From Bacillota bacterium (GTDB lineage Bacteria > Bacillota > Clostridia > Oscillospirales > Oscillospiraceae): 51,167 nt of DNA. Where the stretch lies: assembly GCA_023402075.1 (NCBI GenBank), contig JAEXCS010000018.1, positions 1 through 51,167 of the forward strand, written 5' to 3'. Made by a program: the position numbers and the translations under genes. Below the pieces are notes generated by a model. The model did no database searches, was not told the origin of the DNA, and worked only from the letters and a program-made list of their open reading frames with translations. Below, piece by piece: positions 8,282-17,019 of this stretch. The first letter of the stretch is position 1. The number at the start of each line of letters is the position of its first letter.

Positions 8282-8962
8282 TCAGTCCTCCACCAGATAG
8301 CCAGCGCCCTTTTTCGTACGGATCAGCGTTCCAAGGCCCGCGGCTTCCAGCCTTTTGCGCAGGCGGGCCACGTTCACCGTCAGGGTGTTCTCATCCACAA
8401 ACGCGTCGGATTCCCACAGGCGGGTCATCAGACCCTCACGGCTGACAATCCGGCCCCGGTTTTCCAAAAGCATCTGCAAAATTTTCAGCTCGTTGCGGGT
8501 CAGCTCCAGCTTTTCCGTTCCAGCGGTCAGCGTTCCGTCAGACACGTTCAACACCGCGCCGCCGCAGGATAAAAGCTGGGCAGGCTCCCCAAAATCATAG
8601 GCCCGGCGCAGCAGCGCCTGCACCTTGGCGGTGAGGACGCTCAAATCAAACGGCTTTGCCAGGAAGTCGTCTCCGCCCATGTTCATGGCCATAATCTGAT
8701 TCATGTCGTCCCCGGCGGAGGAGATGAACAGAATCGGGACCTTGGATACCCGCCGAATCTCCGTGCACCAGTGATACCCGTTGAAAAACGGAAGGGACAC
8801 ATCCAGCAGTACCATCTGCGGCGCGGCGGCGGCAAATTCCGCCATCACATTCTGAAAATCCGCCACCCGGATGACCCGGTAGCCCCAGCTTTCAAGATGC
8901 TTTTCAATGGCCCCGGAGATCACCGGGTCATCCTCCACAATTAAAATACGGCAGCCGTTCAA
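8282..8962 (-). CDS. BceR-like OmpR-family response regulator
   Basis: DNA-binding response regulator, 226 aa. Receiver domain (about 1-115) with acidic pair Asp11-Asp12, phospho-acceptor Asp about 54 in LLDVSLP, and conserved Lys in AKPFD. It is followed by a C-terminal winged helix (ELTRNELKILQML...TVNVARLRKRLE). I place the start at TTG 8962 because AAGGAGG lies 8 nt upstream and the receiver begins immediately (NGCRILIVEDD). The upstream ATG at 8998 has no SD and would add a non-conserved 12-residue tail. First gene of the operon; likely activates the ABC promoter through the 7218-7243 repeat. Confidence 0.9.
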   Translation of the reverse strand: MNGCRILIVEDDPVISGAIEKHLESWGYRVIRVADFQNVMAEFAAAAPQMVLLDVSLPFFNGYHWCTEIRRVSKVPILFISSAGDDMNQIMAMNMGGDDFLAKPFDLSVLTAKVQALLRRAYDFGEPAQLLSCGGAVLNVSDGTLTAGTEKLELTRNELKILQMLLENRGRIVSREGLMTRLWESDAFVDENTLTVNVARLRKRLEAAGLGTLIRTKKGAGYLVED

Positions 8963-9075
8963 GCTTTGCGCCTCCTTGTGCGTTTGCCCATTTCGCAAGT
9001 GCTTTTAAAACGGCAAACCGCTGTGTTTTACGCGCCTGAAAGGCGCGGTTTATAAATTTCAGGGTTTCTTGTAAT

Positions 9076-9104
9076 AGTATAATCTATTTCCAATTTTAGC
9101 GCAA
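9076..9104 (-). promoter_or_regulatory. promoter for the BceRS-like operon
   Basis: On the minus strand TTGCGC, a 17-bp spacer, then TATACT, about 115 bp upstream of the regulator start. The intervening leader (9005-9055) can fold into a nested hairpin, AAACCGC/GCGGTTT outside and CGCC/GGCG inside. Confidence 0.45.
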
Positions 9105-9172
9105 TGCTTCACTTTTTGTCCGCCTGCCGCAGAATTTTGTGGATTTTTCCTCTCTGGGTCGGAAACTTGCTC

Positions 9173-9201
9173 TTGAATCCGGGCAGGAAAGATGCTATGA
9201 T
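9173..9201 (+). promoter_or_regulatory. sigma-A promoter of the dapA leader
   Basis: TTGAAT, a 17-bp spacer, then TATGAT. The predicted start is about 9208, just 5 nt before the riboswitch P1 helix, which supports both calls. Confidence 0.75.
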
Positions 9202-9212
9202 AACCCCAATAG

Positions 9213-9366
9213 GATAGAGGCGCGAATGAGACGGCGCTGCGGGAGCCGACAGGCAACGATCGCAGCGGAAGCGATTTCGCCGAACTGAACCGGCAGGTAT
9301 GCCGCTTTGGTGGGTCCGGGGAGAACATCTCCGGGACTGTCCGCGGGTAACTGCGGGTGCGCTATC
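9213..9366 (+). promoter_or_regulatory. lysine riboswitch (L-box)
   Basis: Cis-regulatory RNA aptamer for lysine. The 5' strand GATAGAGGCGCGAA and the 3' strand GCGCTATC close the P1 helix; GATAGAGG and a terminal CTATC are the conserved L-box ends. Between them are the conserved core GCCGAA, a GGGAGCCGACAGG region and GGGACTGTC in the expected order, with several GC helices. It precedes dapA, the first committed step of lysine/DAP synthesis, and is followed by an intrinsic terminator, so lysine is predicted to cause premature termination. Confidence 0.88.
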
Positions 9367-9417
9367 TGCTCACAGGGGACTTCCGCACGATTTGTAAATT
9401 GGTGTGGGGGGCGATTG

Positions 9418-9449
9418 TCGGTAGAGAGCGTTTTCTCTGCCGATTTTTT
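9418..9449 (+). terminator. riboswitch-controlled intrinsic terminator
   Basis: TCGGTAGAGA pairs with TCTCTGCCGA (one G-U) around a 6-nt loop, followed by six T. It lies 52 nt after the lysine aptamer and 35 nt before dapA: the expression platform of the L-box. Confidence 0.85.
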
Positions 9450-9483
9450 GTTGCTCAAACAATCAACGTATGGAGGAAACACT

Positions 9484-10371
9484 ATGAAATTTGATCATGT
9501 ACAGGGTTCTATCGTGGCCACGGTCACGCCGTTTCACGACGACGGGAGCGTCAATTTTGAAGTTCTGACCCAGCTTTTGGAGCGGCAGATTGCCGCCGGG
9601 ACGGACGCCATTCTGGTTTTGGGAACCACCGGAGAGTCCTCCACCATGACTCATGAGGAGGACGGCGAGGTGGTGGCCCACGCGCTGAAAATCATCAACG
9701 GCCGGGTGCCGGTGGTGGTGGGTAGCGGCTCGAACTGCACCGCCACGCAGGTGGAGTATGCAAAGCGCTATCAAGACATGGGGGCCGATGCGCTGCTGCT
9801 GATTACCCCCTACTATAACAAGACCAATGCCGAGGGCATGTATCACCACTTTGCCGATGTGGCAGACGCGGTGGATATCCCCTGCATTCTCTATAATGTT
9901 CCGGGCCGCACCGGCTGCGCCATCCCTGTGTCCGTGGTGGAGCGGCTTGCAAAGCATCCCAATATCGCCGCCATCAAGGAAGCCTCCGGCGATATGAGCT
10001 ATGCCATGAAAATTGCCCACTGCATCGGGCCAGACTTTGCCCTCTATTCCGGAAACGATGACATCACCATCCCCCTGCTTTCCATCGGCGGCAGCGGCGT
10101 GATTTCCGTGTATGCCAACGTGATGCCGAAGGAATGCCACGAAATTGTCACGGAATTTCTCCATGGCGACCGGGAAAAGGCAGTTGCCCAGCATCTGCGG
10201 TATTTGCAGATGATGAACGATTTGTTTTTGGAGGTCAATCCCATCCCCGTGAAGACCGCCATGAACCTGATGGGCCTGAACGCAGGCCCCATGCGTCTGC
10301 CTCTTTATGAGATGAGCGGGGACGCAAAGCGAAAGATGGAGGCCACCATGCGGGAGGCGGGTCTGCTGTGA
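9484..10371 (+). CDS. dapA: 4-hydroxy-tetrahydrodipicolinate synthase
   Basis: Condenses pyruvate with aspartate semialdehyde, the first committed step to diaminopimelate and lysine. The 295-aa TIM barrel has the pyruvate-binding GTTGE (about 47-51), the catalytic Tyr about 137 in LYNVPGRTG, and the Schiff-base lysine about 165 in AAIKEASGD. The start at ATG 9484 follows GGAGG. Open frame upstream of it overlaps the riboswitch and is not used. First gene of dapA-dapB-dapH; its stop overlaps the dapB start by 4 nt (GTGA). Confidence 0.97.
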   Translation: MKFDHVQGSIVATVTPFHDDGSVNFEVLTQLLERQIAAGTDAILVLGTTGESSTMTHEEDGEVVAHALKIINGRVPVVVGSGSNCTATQVEYAKRYQDMGADALLLITPYYNKTNAEGMYHHFADVADAVDIPCILYNVPGRTGCAIPVSVVERLAKHPNIAAIKEASGDMSYAMKIAHCIGPDFALYSGNDDITIPLLSIGGSGVISVYANVMPKECHEIVTEFLHGDREKAVAQHLRYLQMMNDLFLEVNPIPVKTAMNLMGLNAGPMRLPLYEMSGDAKRKMEATMREAGLL

Positions 10372-11084
10372 AGCTGGTACTGATCGGACACGGGAAAATG
10401 GGGAAGCTGCTGGAACAGCGGGCAGCGGAGCTGGGCCACCAAGTGGTTGCCGCGCTGGACCGGGAAAGCCTTGCTCGGCTTTCTGCGCTCCCGGCGGCGG
10501 ACATGGCCATCGACTTCTCCCGTCCCGAAACGCTGGACGCGATTACCGCCTACGTCCGCCGCACCGGAACGCCCCTGCTTTCCGGCACCACGGGCTATAC
10601 GCCGAAGGAAATGGAGAAGCTTCGCGGTCTTGGAAGCGTTGCCCCGGTGCTGCACGCCGCCAACTTCTCCCTTGGAATCGCGGTGTTTCGCCGCGCGCTG
10701 GCCGACATTTCCGACACGCTGAAACCCGCCTTTGACATCGAGATCGAGGAGATTCACCATAACCAAAAAGCCGACGCACCCAGCGGCACGGCGAAGCTGC
10801 TTCTCTCCGCCATTGACCCCGCCGGAGAATATACCCCCGTCTATGGGCGGGCGGGAAACATTGGCGCGCGGACAGAAAAAGAGATTGGAATTCACGCCCT
10901 GCGGGGCGGCACAGTGGCCGGGACCCACACGGTTTCCTTCTTTGGGCCTGACGAGGAGCTGTCCATTACGCACCGGGCCGCCAGCCGCCTGATTTTTGTA
11001 AACGGCGCGCTTCACGCGGCGAGTCTGCTGGCGGGAAAACCCGCGGGCTTTTACGCACTTGAAGACCTGCTGTTCGGCCAATAA
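10368..11084 (+). CDS. dapB: 4-hydroxy-tetrahydrodipicolinate reductase
   Basis: NAD(P)H-dependent reductase, second step of the DAP pathway. 238 aa, slightly short for the family (about 250-270). N-terminal Rossmann motif LIGHGKMGK; signature IEEIHHNQKADAPSGTAK with catalytic His130/His131 and Lys134; substrate-binding GTTGYT. The start is GTG 10368 within the dapA stop, indicating translational coupling. Confidence 0.95.
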   Translation: MKLVLIGHGKMGKLLEQRAAELGHQVVAALDRESLARLSALPAADMAIDFSRPETLDAITAYVRRTGTPLLSGTTGYTPKEMEKLRGLGSVAPVLHAANFSLGIAVFRRALADISDTLKPAFDIEIEEIHHNQKADAPSGTAKLLLSAIDPAGEYTPVYGRAGNIGARTEKEIGIHALRGGTVAGTHTVSFFGPDEELSITHRAASRLIFVNGALHAASLLAGKPAGFYALEDLLFGQ

Positions 11085-11152
11085 AATTTTCAGCCGGCAG
11101 CACGGATCCCGCGCAGGCCGCGTGGGAAGCCGATAGAAAGGAATTAAAACCC

Positions 11153-11848
11153 ATGAACGCACAAGAGATTATCGACTATATCGCAAATTCCGAAAAAAAG
11201 ACCCCCGTGAAGGTCTATGTGAATACCACAGGTTCGGTGGACTTTGGCGCCGCCAAGGTGTTCGGCTCCAATGGAAGCTACACCGTGTTTGGCGATTGGG
11301 CGGAGCTTGGACCCGTTTTGGAGCAAAACAAAGCGAATATTACCGATCTGGTGGTGGAAAGCGACCGGAGAAATTCCGGCGTGCCTCTGCTTGACACAAA
11401 AGGAATTTCGGCCCGCATTGAGCCTGGCTCTATCATCCGCGAAAAGGTGGAGATCGGCGAGGGCGCGGTGATTATGATGGGCGCCATTCTCAACATCGGC
11501 GCGATCGTTGGCCCCGGAACCATGATTGACATGGGTGCGGTGCTGGGCGGACGGGCCACTGTGGGCGCCCACTGCCACATTGGAGCCGGCGCAGTGCTGG
11601 CCGGGGTGGTGGAGCCTGCCTCCGCAACGCCCGTGATTGTGGAGGACAATGTTCTGGTGGGCGCCAACGCCGTGGTGATCGAGGGCATCCGCGTTGGGAA
11701 AAACGCGGTGGTGGCCGCCGGTGCGATGGTAGTGGAGGACGTGCCTGAAAACGCCGTGGTGGCTGGCTGTCCTGCCCGGATTGTGAAAATGAAGGACGAG
11801 AAAACAGAGGGGAAGACCGCGCTGGTGGACGCACTGCGAAGACTGTGA
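11153..11848 (+). CDS. dapH: tetrahydrodipicolinate N-acetyltransferase
   Basis: Acetylates the open form of tetrahydrodipicolinate using acetyl-CoA, marking the acetylase variant of the DAP pathway typical of Bacilli and Clostridia. The 231-aa protein opens with the DapH-specific block MNAQEIIDYIANSEKKTPV, followed by a left-handed beta-helix of hexapeptide repeats (IGEGAVIMMGAILNIGAIVG onward). It closely follows the B. subtilis DapH (YkuQ) pattern, unlike the succinyl-type DapD. SD AAGGA lies upstream. No dapC- or dapE-like partner is present nearby. Confidence 0.95.
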   Translation: MNAQEIIDYIANSEKKTPVKVYVNTTGSVDFGAAKVFGSNGSYTVFGDWAELGPVLEQNKANITDLVVESDRRNSGVPLLDTKGISARIEPGSIIREKVEIGEGAVIMMGAILNIGAIVGPGTMIDMGAVLGGRATVGAHCHIGAGAVLAGVVEPASATPVIVEDNVLVGANAVVIEGIRVGKNAVVAAGAMVVEDVPENAVVAGCPARIVKMKDEKTEGKTALVDALRRL

Positions 11849-11893
11849 CGGCTGCACGCGTTTTTGATTCTTTATAAATTGATCATATTAACG

Positions 11894-11929
11894 AAATCCC
11901 GCATAAAAATCGTTTTTATGCGGGATTTT
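11894..11929 (+). terminator. intrinsic terminator of dapABH
   Basis: AAATCCCGCATAAAAA and TTTTTATGCGGGATTT form a 16-bp stem with a TCG loop and a T-rich end. Its symmetric A/T flanks could terminate in either direction. Confidence 0.85.
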
Positions 11930-11995
11930 GTATTCCCTTTTTACAGAAAATGTGGTATATTATAGAGCAATTGTGTGCGAAGGAGACTGTAAACT

Positions 11996-13528
11996 ATGCT
12001 GAATACAGCGAATATCTGCATTATTCTCTCAATTGTTGTCTATTTGATTGCAATGGTGGCAATCGGCGCGGTCTGCTCTAAAAAGAACAAGACCACGGAC
12101 GACTTTTATCTGGGCGGGCGTAAGCTCGGCCCGCTGGTCACGGCCATGAGCGCCGAAGCCTCCGATATGAGCAGTTGGCTTTTGATGGGCCTGCCGGGCG
12201 TTGCGTACCTCACCGGCGTGGCCGACGCAGGCTGGACCGCCGTGGGTCTTGCCGTGGGCACCTATCTCAACTGGCTGATCGTGGCCCGGCGCATCCGGCT
12301 GTATACCCACAAGCTGAACGCCATCACTATCCCGGAGTTTTTCTCCAAGCGCTTTGGGGATGAAAAGCGCCTGCTGACGGGGATTTCCGCTGTGGTCATC
12401 CTGATTTTCTTCATCCCCTACACCGCTTCCGGCTTTGCTGCCTGCGGAAAGCTGTTCAACAGCCTGTTTGGCGTGAATTATCTGGCGGCAATGGTGATCT
12501 CCGGCATCGTAATTGTGGCGTATACCACCATGGGCGGGTTCCTTGCCGCATCCACCACCGATTTTATTCAAAGTATTGTCATGACCATTGCCTTGCTGGT
12601 TGTGCTTTTGTTCGGCGTGAACGCGGCAGGGGGACTGGACGTGGTGATGGATAACGCCCGGGCGCTTCCCGGCTATCTGAGCATGGCGCTGAGCCACAGC
12701 CGCGCGGAAAACGCCGCTGTTCCATACAGTTTGATTACCATTGTTTCCACCTCTGCCTGGGGTCTTGGATATTTTGGAATGCCCCATATTCTGCTGCGGT
12801 TCATGGCCATTGAGGATGAGCGGAAGCTGAGTCTCAGCCGCCGGGTTGCCACCGTGTGGGTGGTAATTTCTATGGCGGTGGCCATCTTTATCGGCATCGT
12901 GGGCTATGGCGTCACGGTGGCGGGCGGCGTCGGATTTCTCGAAGGCTCCGCTTCTGAAACCATCATTGTGCGGCTGGCGGGCCTGTTGTCCACCTATGGC
13001 ATTCCTGCGGCTTTGCTTGCCGGTGTGGTGCTGGCAGGAATTTTGGCCAGCACCATGTCCACTGCCGACTCTCAGCTTCTGGCGGCGGCTTCCAGCGTGT
13101 CCCAGAATCTGATGGGTGAGTGCTTCCGTGTGAAGATGAGCGAGGGGAAAAAGGTAGCAGCCGCCCGGCTGACGGTGCTGGGTATCGCGCTGATTGCCAT
13201 GCTTCTGGCGCGGGACCCCAATAGCTCTGTGTTTGGCATTGTGTCCTTTGCCTGGGCGGGCTTTGGTGCGGCCTTTGGCCCTGTGGTGCTGTCGGCTTTG
13301 TTCTGGAAGCGGAGCACCTGGCAGGGGGCGCTGGCGGGCATGATTTCCGGCGGCGTAATGGTCTTTGTTTGGAAGTATCTGGTGCGGCCTATGGGCGGCG
13401 CGTGGAATATTTACGAGCTGCTGCCCGCATTTTTAACTGCCTGTGGTTTCATCGTCCTTGTCAGTCTTGCAACCCGCGCCCCCGGACGCGAGATTACCGA
13501 CGACTTTGACGCGGTAAAGGCTCTTTGA
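11996..13528 (+). CDS. putP: sodium/proline symporter (SSS family)
   Basis: Na+-coupled L-proline uptake across the cytoplasmic membrane. 510 aa, about 13 hydrophobic segments. PutP hallmarks: N-terminal TDDFYLGGRKLGP, then SAEASDMSSWLLMGLPG, and the helix around FIPYTASGFAACGKLF. Length matches the family (about 500). The start follows AAGGAGA. A monocistronic unit bounded by terminators on both sides. The substrate is inferred from close resemblance to PutP rather than other SSS members. Confidence 0.88.
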   Translation: MLNTANICIILSIVVYLIAMVAIGAVCSKKNKTTDDFYLGGRKLGPLVTAMSAEASDMSSWLLMGLPGVAYLTGVADAGWTAVGLAVGTYLNWLIVARRIRLYTHKLNAITIPEFFSKRFGDEKRLLTGISAVVILIFFIPYTASGFAACGKLFNSLFGVNYLAAMVISGIVIVAYTTMGGFLAASTTDFIQSIVMTIALLVVLLFGVNAAGGLDVVMDNARALPGYLSMALSHSRAENAAVPYSLITIVSTSAWGLGYFGMPHILLRFMAIEDERKLSLSRRVATVWVVISMAVAIFIGIVGYGVTVAGGVGFLEGSASETIIVRLAGLLSTYGIPAALLAGVVLAGILASTMSTADSQLLAAASSVSQNLMGECFRVKMSEGKKVAAARLTVLGIALIAMLLARDPNSSVFGIVSFAWAGFGAAFGPVVLSALFWKRSTWQGALAGMISGGVMVFVWKYLVRPMGGAWNIYELLPAFLTACGFIVLVSLATRAPGREITDDFDAVKAL

Positions 13529-13594
13529 TATAGCCCTGTTCCCGATGAACGTGAGGCCCTTTTCCAAAGAACCGTAAAAAGCGATAAAACGGAG

Positions 13595-13626
13595 GCCGCC
13601 CGGAGCAATTGCTCCGGGCGGCTTTT
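13595..13626 (+). terminator. intrinsic terminator of putP
   Basis: GCCGCCCGGAGCAA and TTGCTCCGGGCGGC form a GC-rich self-complementary hairpin followed by TTTT. It also lies downstream of the convergent amt-PII gene and may help stop leftward transcripts. Confidence 0.85.
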
Positions 13627-13668
13627 CCGTTTAGAAGGGGGTGTGTGTATGTTCCGCGGGAGAAAGGC

Positions 13669-15426
13669 TCAGCCAACGTCATCCTGCAACGCGTCGTAGC
13701 CTTCTTCACCGGTGCGGACTTTAATGACATTTTCCACATCGTAGACAAAAATTTTCCCGTCGCCGATATGGCCGGTGTACAGCGCCTGCTTGGCGGTATC
13801 CACCACGAGGGAGACAGGCAGCTTGCACACCACGATGTCCACCTTCAGCTTTGGCCGGATATTGACCTCCATTTTCACGCCGCGATAATATTCGCTTGCG
13901 CCCCGCTGCTCGCCGCAGCCCATAACGTTGGTGCAGGTCATGCCGGTGATGCCGATGTCAAACAGGGCGGTTTTCAGTGCGTCAAACTTGCCCTGATTAC
14001 AGAGAATTTCAATTTTGGTGATTTTTACGCCGTCGGGAGCAACCGGGACGGCATCCCCAGCGGTGGGAGTTACCAGCTCCACGGGAACGGCTTTTCGCAC
14101 AGGGACGCTGCCCAAAAGAGCCTCGTCGTCATAATCGCTGCGGGCAACCGTGAAGTCGGCATAGGCGCTGAGCAGGCCGTGCTCGGTGGAATCCAGCCCC
14201 TCCAGCTCCTCCTGACGGGGGACCCGCAGGCCGATGGTATGCTTGATGATCTGGAAAGTGCAGGTCATGGTGACAGTTACCCACGCAGCCACGGCCAGAA
14301 CGCCGATCACCTGCACGATCAACTGGGCAAAGCCGCCGCCGTAAACAAGGCCCAAGCCCGCGCCCCGGGTCAGCACCTCCGCGTCGGTATAGGGGTCAAA
14401 ATAAGCAAACACGCCTACAAGCAAGGTTCCCGCCGCACCGCACAGACCGTGAACACCCACCGCGCCGACAGGATCGTCTACCTTCAGCTTCTGGTCAATA
14501 AACTCCACGCCGAACACCACGATGAAGCCTGCGAGAATGCCGATGATGGCCGCACCGGTGACGGTGACGGTGGAGCAGCCGGCAGTAATGGCCACAAGGC
14601 CCGCAAGAGAGCCGTTCAGCGTCATGGACACGTCGGGCTTGCCGTATTTTACCCAGGTGATAATCATGGCGGTGAGGGTGGCGGTGGCAGCCGCCATATT
14701 CGTGGTGACGAAAATGCGGCCCACGTTGCTGGTCAGCCCGTCAATGGCAAGGGAGGAGGCGGGGTTAAAGCCGAACCACCCGAACCACAGAATGAACACG
14801 CCCAGACAGCCCAGTGTGATGGAGTGGCCGGGAATGGCGCGGGACTTGCCGTCCTTGCTGTATTTCCCGATGCGTGGCCCCAGAATCAACGCGCCGATGA
14901 AGGCGCTGAGTCCGCCCACCATATGTACGGCGGTGGAACCGGCAAAATCGTGGAAGCCGTATGCCCCAAGGCCGGACAGAAGCCCGTCGGGCGTGCCCAG
15001 CGTGCTGAGCCAGCCGCCGCCCCAGATCCAGTGGCCGGAGACGGGATAGACGAACAGGGAAATGATGACGGAATAGACAAGATAGCTTTTAAACTTTGTC
15101 CGCTCTGCCATCGCACCGGAGACAATGGTGGCGGCGGTGGCGCAGAAAACCGTCTGGAAGATGAGAAAGGTCCAGTCCGTATCCGCCCCCGAAGCCACAG
15201 CGGGGGTGCCCATTAGACCGGGAATCAGCTCTGCACCGTACATGATGCCAAAGCCGATCAGCCAGTAGACAATGGTGCCGCAGACGAAATCCATCAGGTT
15301 CTTCATGCAGATATTGCCTGCGTTTTTGGCGCGGGTAAATCCGGTTTCCACCATGGCAAAGCCGGCCTGCATGAAAAAGACCAGCGTGGCCCCCAACAGG
15401 ACCCATAGAGTGTCGATAGCGCTCAT
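13669..15426 (-). CDS. amt: ammonium transporter with fused C-terminal PII (GlnK-like) domain
   Basis: Ammonium channel regulated by PII, here in one 585-aa polypeptide. Residues about 1-410 are an 11-helix Amt domain (MSAIDTLWVLLGATLVFFMQ; ETGFTRAKN; WFGFNPASS). A variable linker follows, then a complete PII domain from about 467 to the end (VKITKIEILC), including a T-loop with SEYYRG (the usual uridylylation-site tyrosine is about 513-514) and the C-loop GKIFVYDVENVIKVRTGEEG. In most bacteria amt and glnK are separate adjacent genes. ATG 15426 follows GAGGAGG. Lies immediately downstream of gltBD. Confidence 0.93.
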   Translation of the reverse strand: MSAIDTLWVLLGATLVFFMQAGFAMVETGFTRAKNAGNICMKNLMDFVCGTIVYWLIGFGIMYGAELIPGLMGTPAVASGADTDWTFLIFQTVFCATAATIVSGAMAERTKFKSYLVYSVIISLFVYPVSGHWIWGGGWLSTLGTPDGLLSGLGAYGFHDFAGSTAVHMVGGLSAFIGALILGPRIGKYSKDGKSRAIPGHSITLGCLGVFILWFGWFGFNPASSLAIDGLTSNVGRIFVTTNMAAATATLTAMIITWVKYGKPDVSMTLNGSLAGLVAITAGCSTVTVTGAAIIGILAGFIVVFGVEFIDQKLKVDDPVGAVGVHGLCGAAGTLLVGVFAYFDPYTDAEVLTRGAGLGLVYGGGFAQLIVQVIGVLAVAAWVTVTMTCTFQIIKHTIGLRVPRQEELEGLDSTEHGLLSAYADFTVARSDYDDEALLGSVPVRKAVPVELVTPTAGDAVPVAPDGVKITKIEILCNQGKFDALKTALFDIGITGMTCTNVMGCGEQRGASEYYRGVKMEVNIRPKLKVDIVVCKLPVSLVVDTAKQALYTGHIGDGKIFVYDVENVIKVRTGEEGYDALQDDVG

Positions 15427-15456
15427 AATTGTTCCTCCTCTGTTTGCACACAACTG

Positions 15457-15508
15457 CAAAAATGGCAAAGGCGCCGGAGAGCGGTCTGCTCTCTCCGGCG
15501 CCTTTGCC
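15457..15508 (-). terminator. strong intrinsic terminator between gltD and amt-PII
   Basis: An 18-bp perfect stem (15464-15481 with 15491-15508, loop 9 nt) is followed on the minus strand by ATTTTT. It can end the glnA-gltBD transcript. Because a candidate amt promoter lies just upstream at 15524-15552, it may also be an attenuator inside the amt leader. Confidence 0.85.
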
Positions 15509-15523
15509 AGTTAAGTTGCTATG

Positions 15524-15552
15524 ACTTTACTACGAAAACGAATGTGCGTCAA
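15524..15552 (-). promoter_or_regulatory. candidate promoter for amt-PII
   Basis: On the minus strand TTGACG, a 17-bp spacer, then TAAAGT, with the start near 15517, only about 9 nt before the terminator hairpin. The -10 is weak. Confidence 0.4.
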
Positions 15553-15603
15553 TTGGCGAATCTCTCAAGAAAATTAGCATACTGCATAAAAAGTTCTACA
15601 ATA

Positions 15604-17007
15604 TTATACACTCTCAACAAGATTCGTGTAGCCGCTTAAAAATCGGTCAACTTCTGCGGCCACTGTGCGCCCTTCTGCGATGGCCCAGACCACCAGCGAC
15701 GCACCCCGGCGCATATCCCCGGCGATGAAAACCTTTTCCGTGCTTGTGGAAAAACGGCGGGCGTCTGTGAAAACAGCGTCGGCTTTATCCACGCCGAAGG
15801 CGGAGCAAATCTCCTCCGCGCAGCCGGAAAAGCCGGTGGCTCCAATCAAAAGCCCGCAGGGAAGTGTTTCGCCCTGCGCGGTGACAACGGCGCTCAGCGT
15901 TCCGACCTCAGCCGTGACAAGGCTTTTCACCTGCGTGGCAAAGCGCCGGGGGTCCGTCCCGAACACCGCGGCGGCTTCCTCGTGGGCATAGTCTGCGGGA
16001 AGGGAACCGTCGGCGGAAAGATAGTCCTCCTTGGGGCGGCGCACCAGCTGCACCACGGACTTGCAGCCCTGCCGCAGGGCGGTGGCCACGCAGTCGGAGG
16101 CGGTGTCCCCCGTTCCAATGACTACCACGTCCTTGCCGCTTGCCAATGAGGCTTCGGGAAGTTCCAGCCCGAACGACTGCCGCTCCACAGCGGCTTTTAG
16201 ATACTCCGTTCCATAGAGTACCCCGGCAAGGCCCGCTGAGTTAAGACCGAGGGGGCGGGGCTGTTCCGCGCCGCAGCAGAGAATCACCGCGTCGTATTCC
16301 TCCATAAGCCGTCGGGCCGTTTCGGGCTTTGCCGCGTCCACGCCGGTGACGAAGGACACGCCCTCGTCCGTCATCAGGCTGACGCGCCGCTGTACCACAG
16401 ACTTAGGCAGCTTCATGTTGGGAATGCCGTAGGTCAAAAGTCCGCCGGGCTGGGCCTCCCGCTCAATGACGGTGACGGAATGGCCCCGGTGATTCAGCTG
16501 GTCGGCCGCGGCCAGTCCGGCGGGGCCGGAGCCTACCACAGCGATTTTCTTCCCGGACCATTGGGGCGGGCGGCGGCGCTTCATGCCGCCGGAGGAAAAC
16601 GCATCCTCAATGACGCACAGCTCATTGTCCCGAATGGTCACCGCGTCACCGTACAGCCCGCAGATGCACGCGTCCTCACAGGGGGCGGGGCAGACCCGCC
16701 CGGTAAATTCGGGAAAGTTGTTGGTTTTTAAAAGGCGGCTGAGGGCATGCCCCCGGTTGCCGGACCAAAGCATGTCATTCCACTCCGGAATCAGGTTGTG
16801 AAGCGGGCAGCCAAAAACCGCCCCTTCGTAAAGCATTCCCGCCTGACAGTAAGGCGTGCCGCAGTTCATGCACCGCCCGCCCTGCCGGGCGCGAATGCCG
16901 GCGGGCTGGGGAAGATGAAATTCGTCCCAGTCCTCCACTCTTTGCAAAGGAGGGCGCTGAGAGTCATCCTGACGGAGATAGTCTAAAAATCCTGTGATTT
17001 TACCCAT
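15604..17007 (-). CDS. gltD: glutamate synthase, small (beta) subunit
   Basis: Supplies electrons from NADPH to the GOGAT large subunit. 467 aa. The N-terminal ferredoxin-like region carries two cysteine groups (CMNCGTPYCQAG...GCPLHN and CPAPCEDACICG) for [4Fe-4S] clusters. Then come an FAD Rossmann motif VVGSGPAGLAAA and an NADPH motif VVVIGTGDTASDCV, ending with the second FAD motif (VFIAGDMRRGASLV). The standard layout of the GltD/NfnA-like family. The ATG lies 12 nt after the gltB stop, so it is co-transcribed. Confidence 0.95.
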   Translation of the reverse strand: MGKITGFLDYLRQDDSQRPPLQRVEDWDEFHLPQPAGIRARQGGRCMNCGTPYCQAGMLYEGAVFGCPLHNLIPEWNDMLWSGNRGHALSRLLKTNNFPEFTGRVCPAPCEDACICGLYGDAVTIRDNELCVIEDAFSSGGMKRRRPPQWSGKKIAVVGSGPAGLAAADQLNHRGHSVTVIEREAQPGGLLTYGIPNMKLPKSVVQRRVSLMTDEGVSFVTGVDAAKPETARRLMEEYDAVILCCGAEQPRPLGLNSAGLAGVLYGTEYLKAAVERQSFGLELPEASLASGKDVVVIGTGDTASDCVATALRQGCKSVVQLVRRPKEDYLSADGSLPADYAHEEAAAVFGTDPRRFATQVKSLVTAEVGTLSAVVTAQGETLPCGLLIGATGFSGCAEEICSAFGVDKADAVFTDARRFSTSTEKVFIAGDMRRGASLVVWAIAEGRTVAAEVDRFLSGYTNLVESV

Positions 17008-17019
17008 TTGCGTCTCCCT

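Noticed and set aside
11929..11995. putP promoter
   Set aside because: Several TATATT/TATTAT-like sequences occur, but none pairs with a -35 at 16-18 bp; left unannotated.
13609..15216. 535-codon open frame antisense to amt-PII
   Set aside because: Starts inside the putP terminator and gives a His/Gly/Ala-rich product; amt-PII on the other strand is certain.
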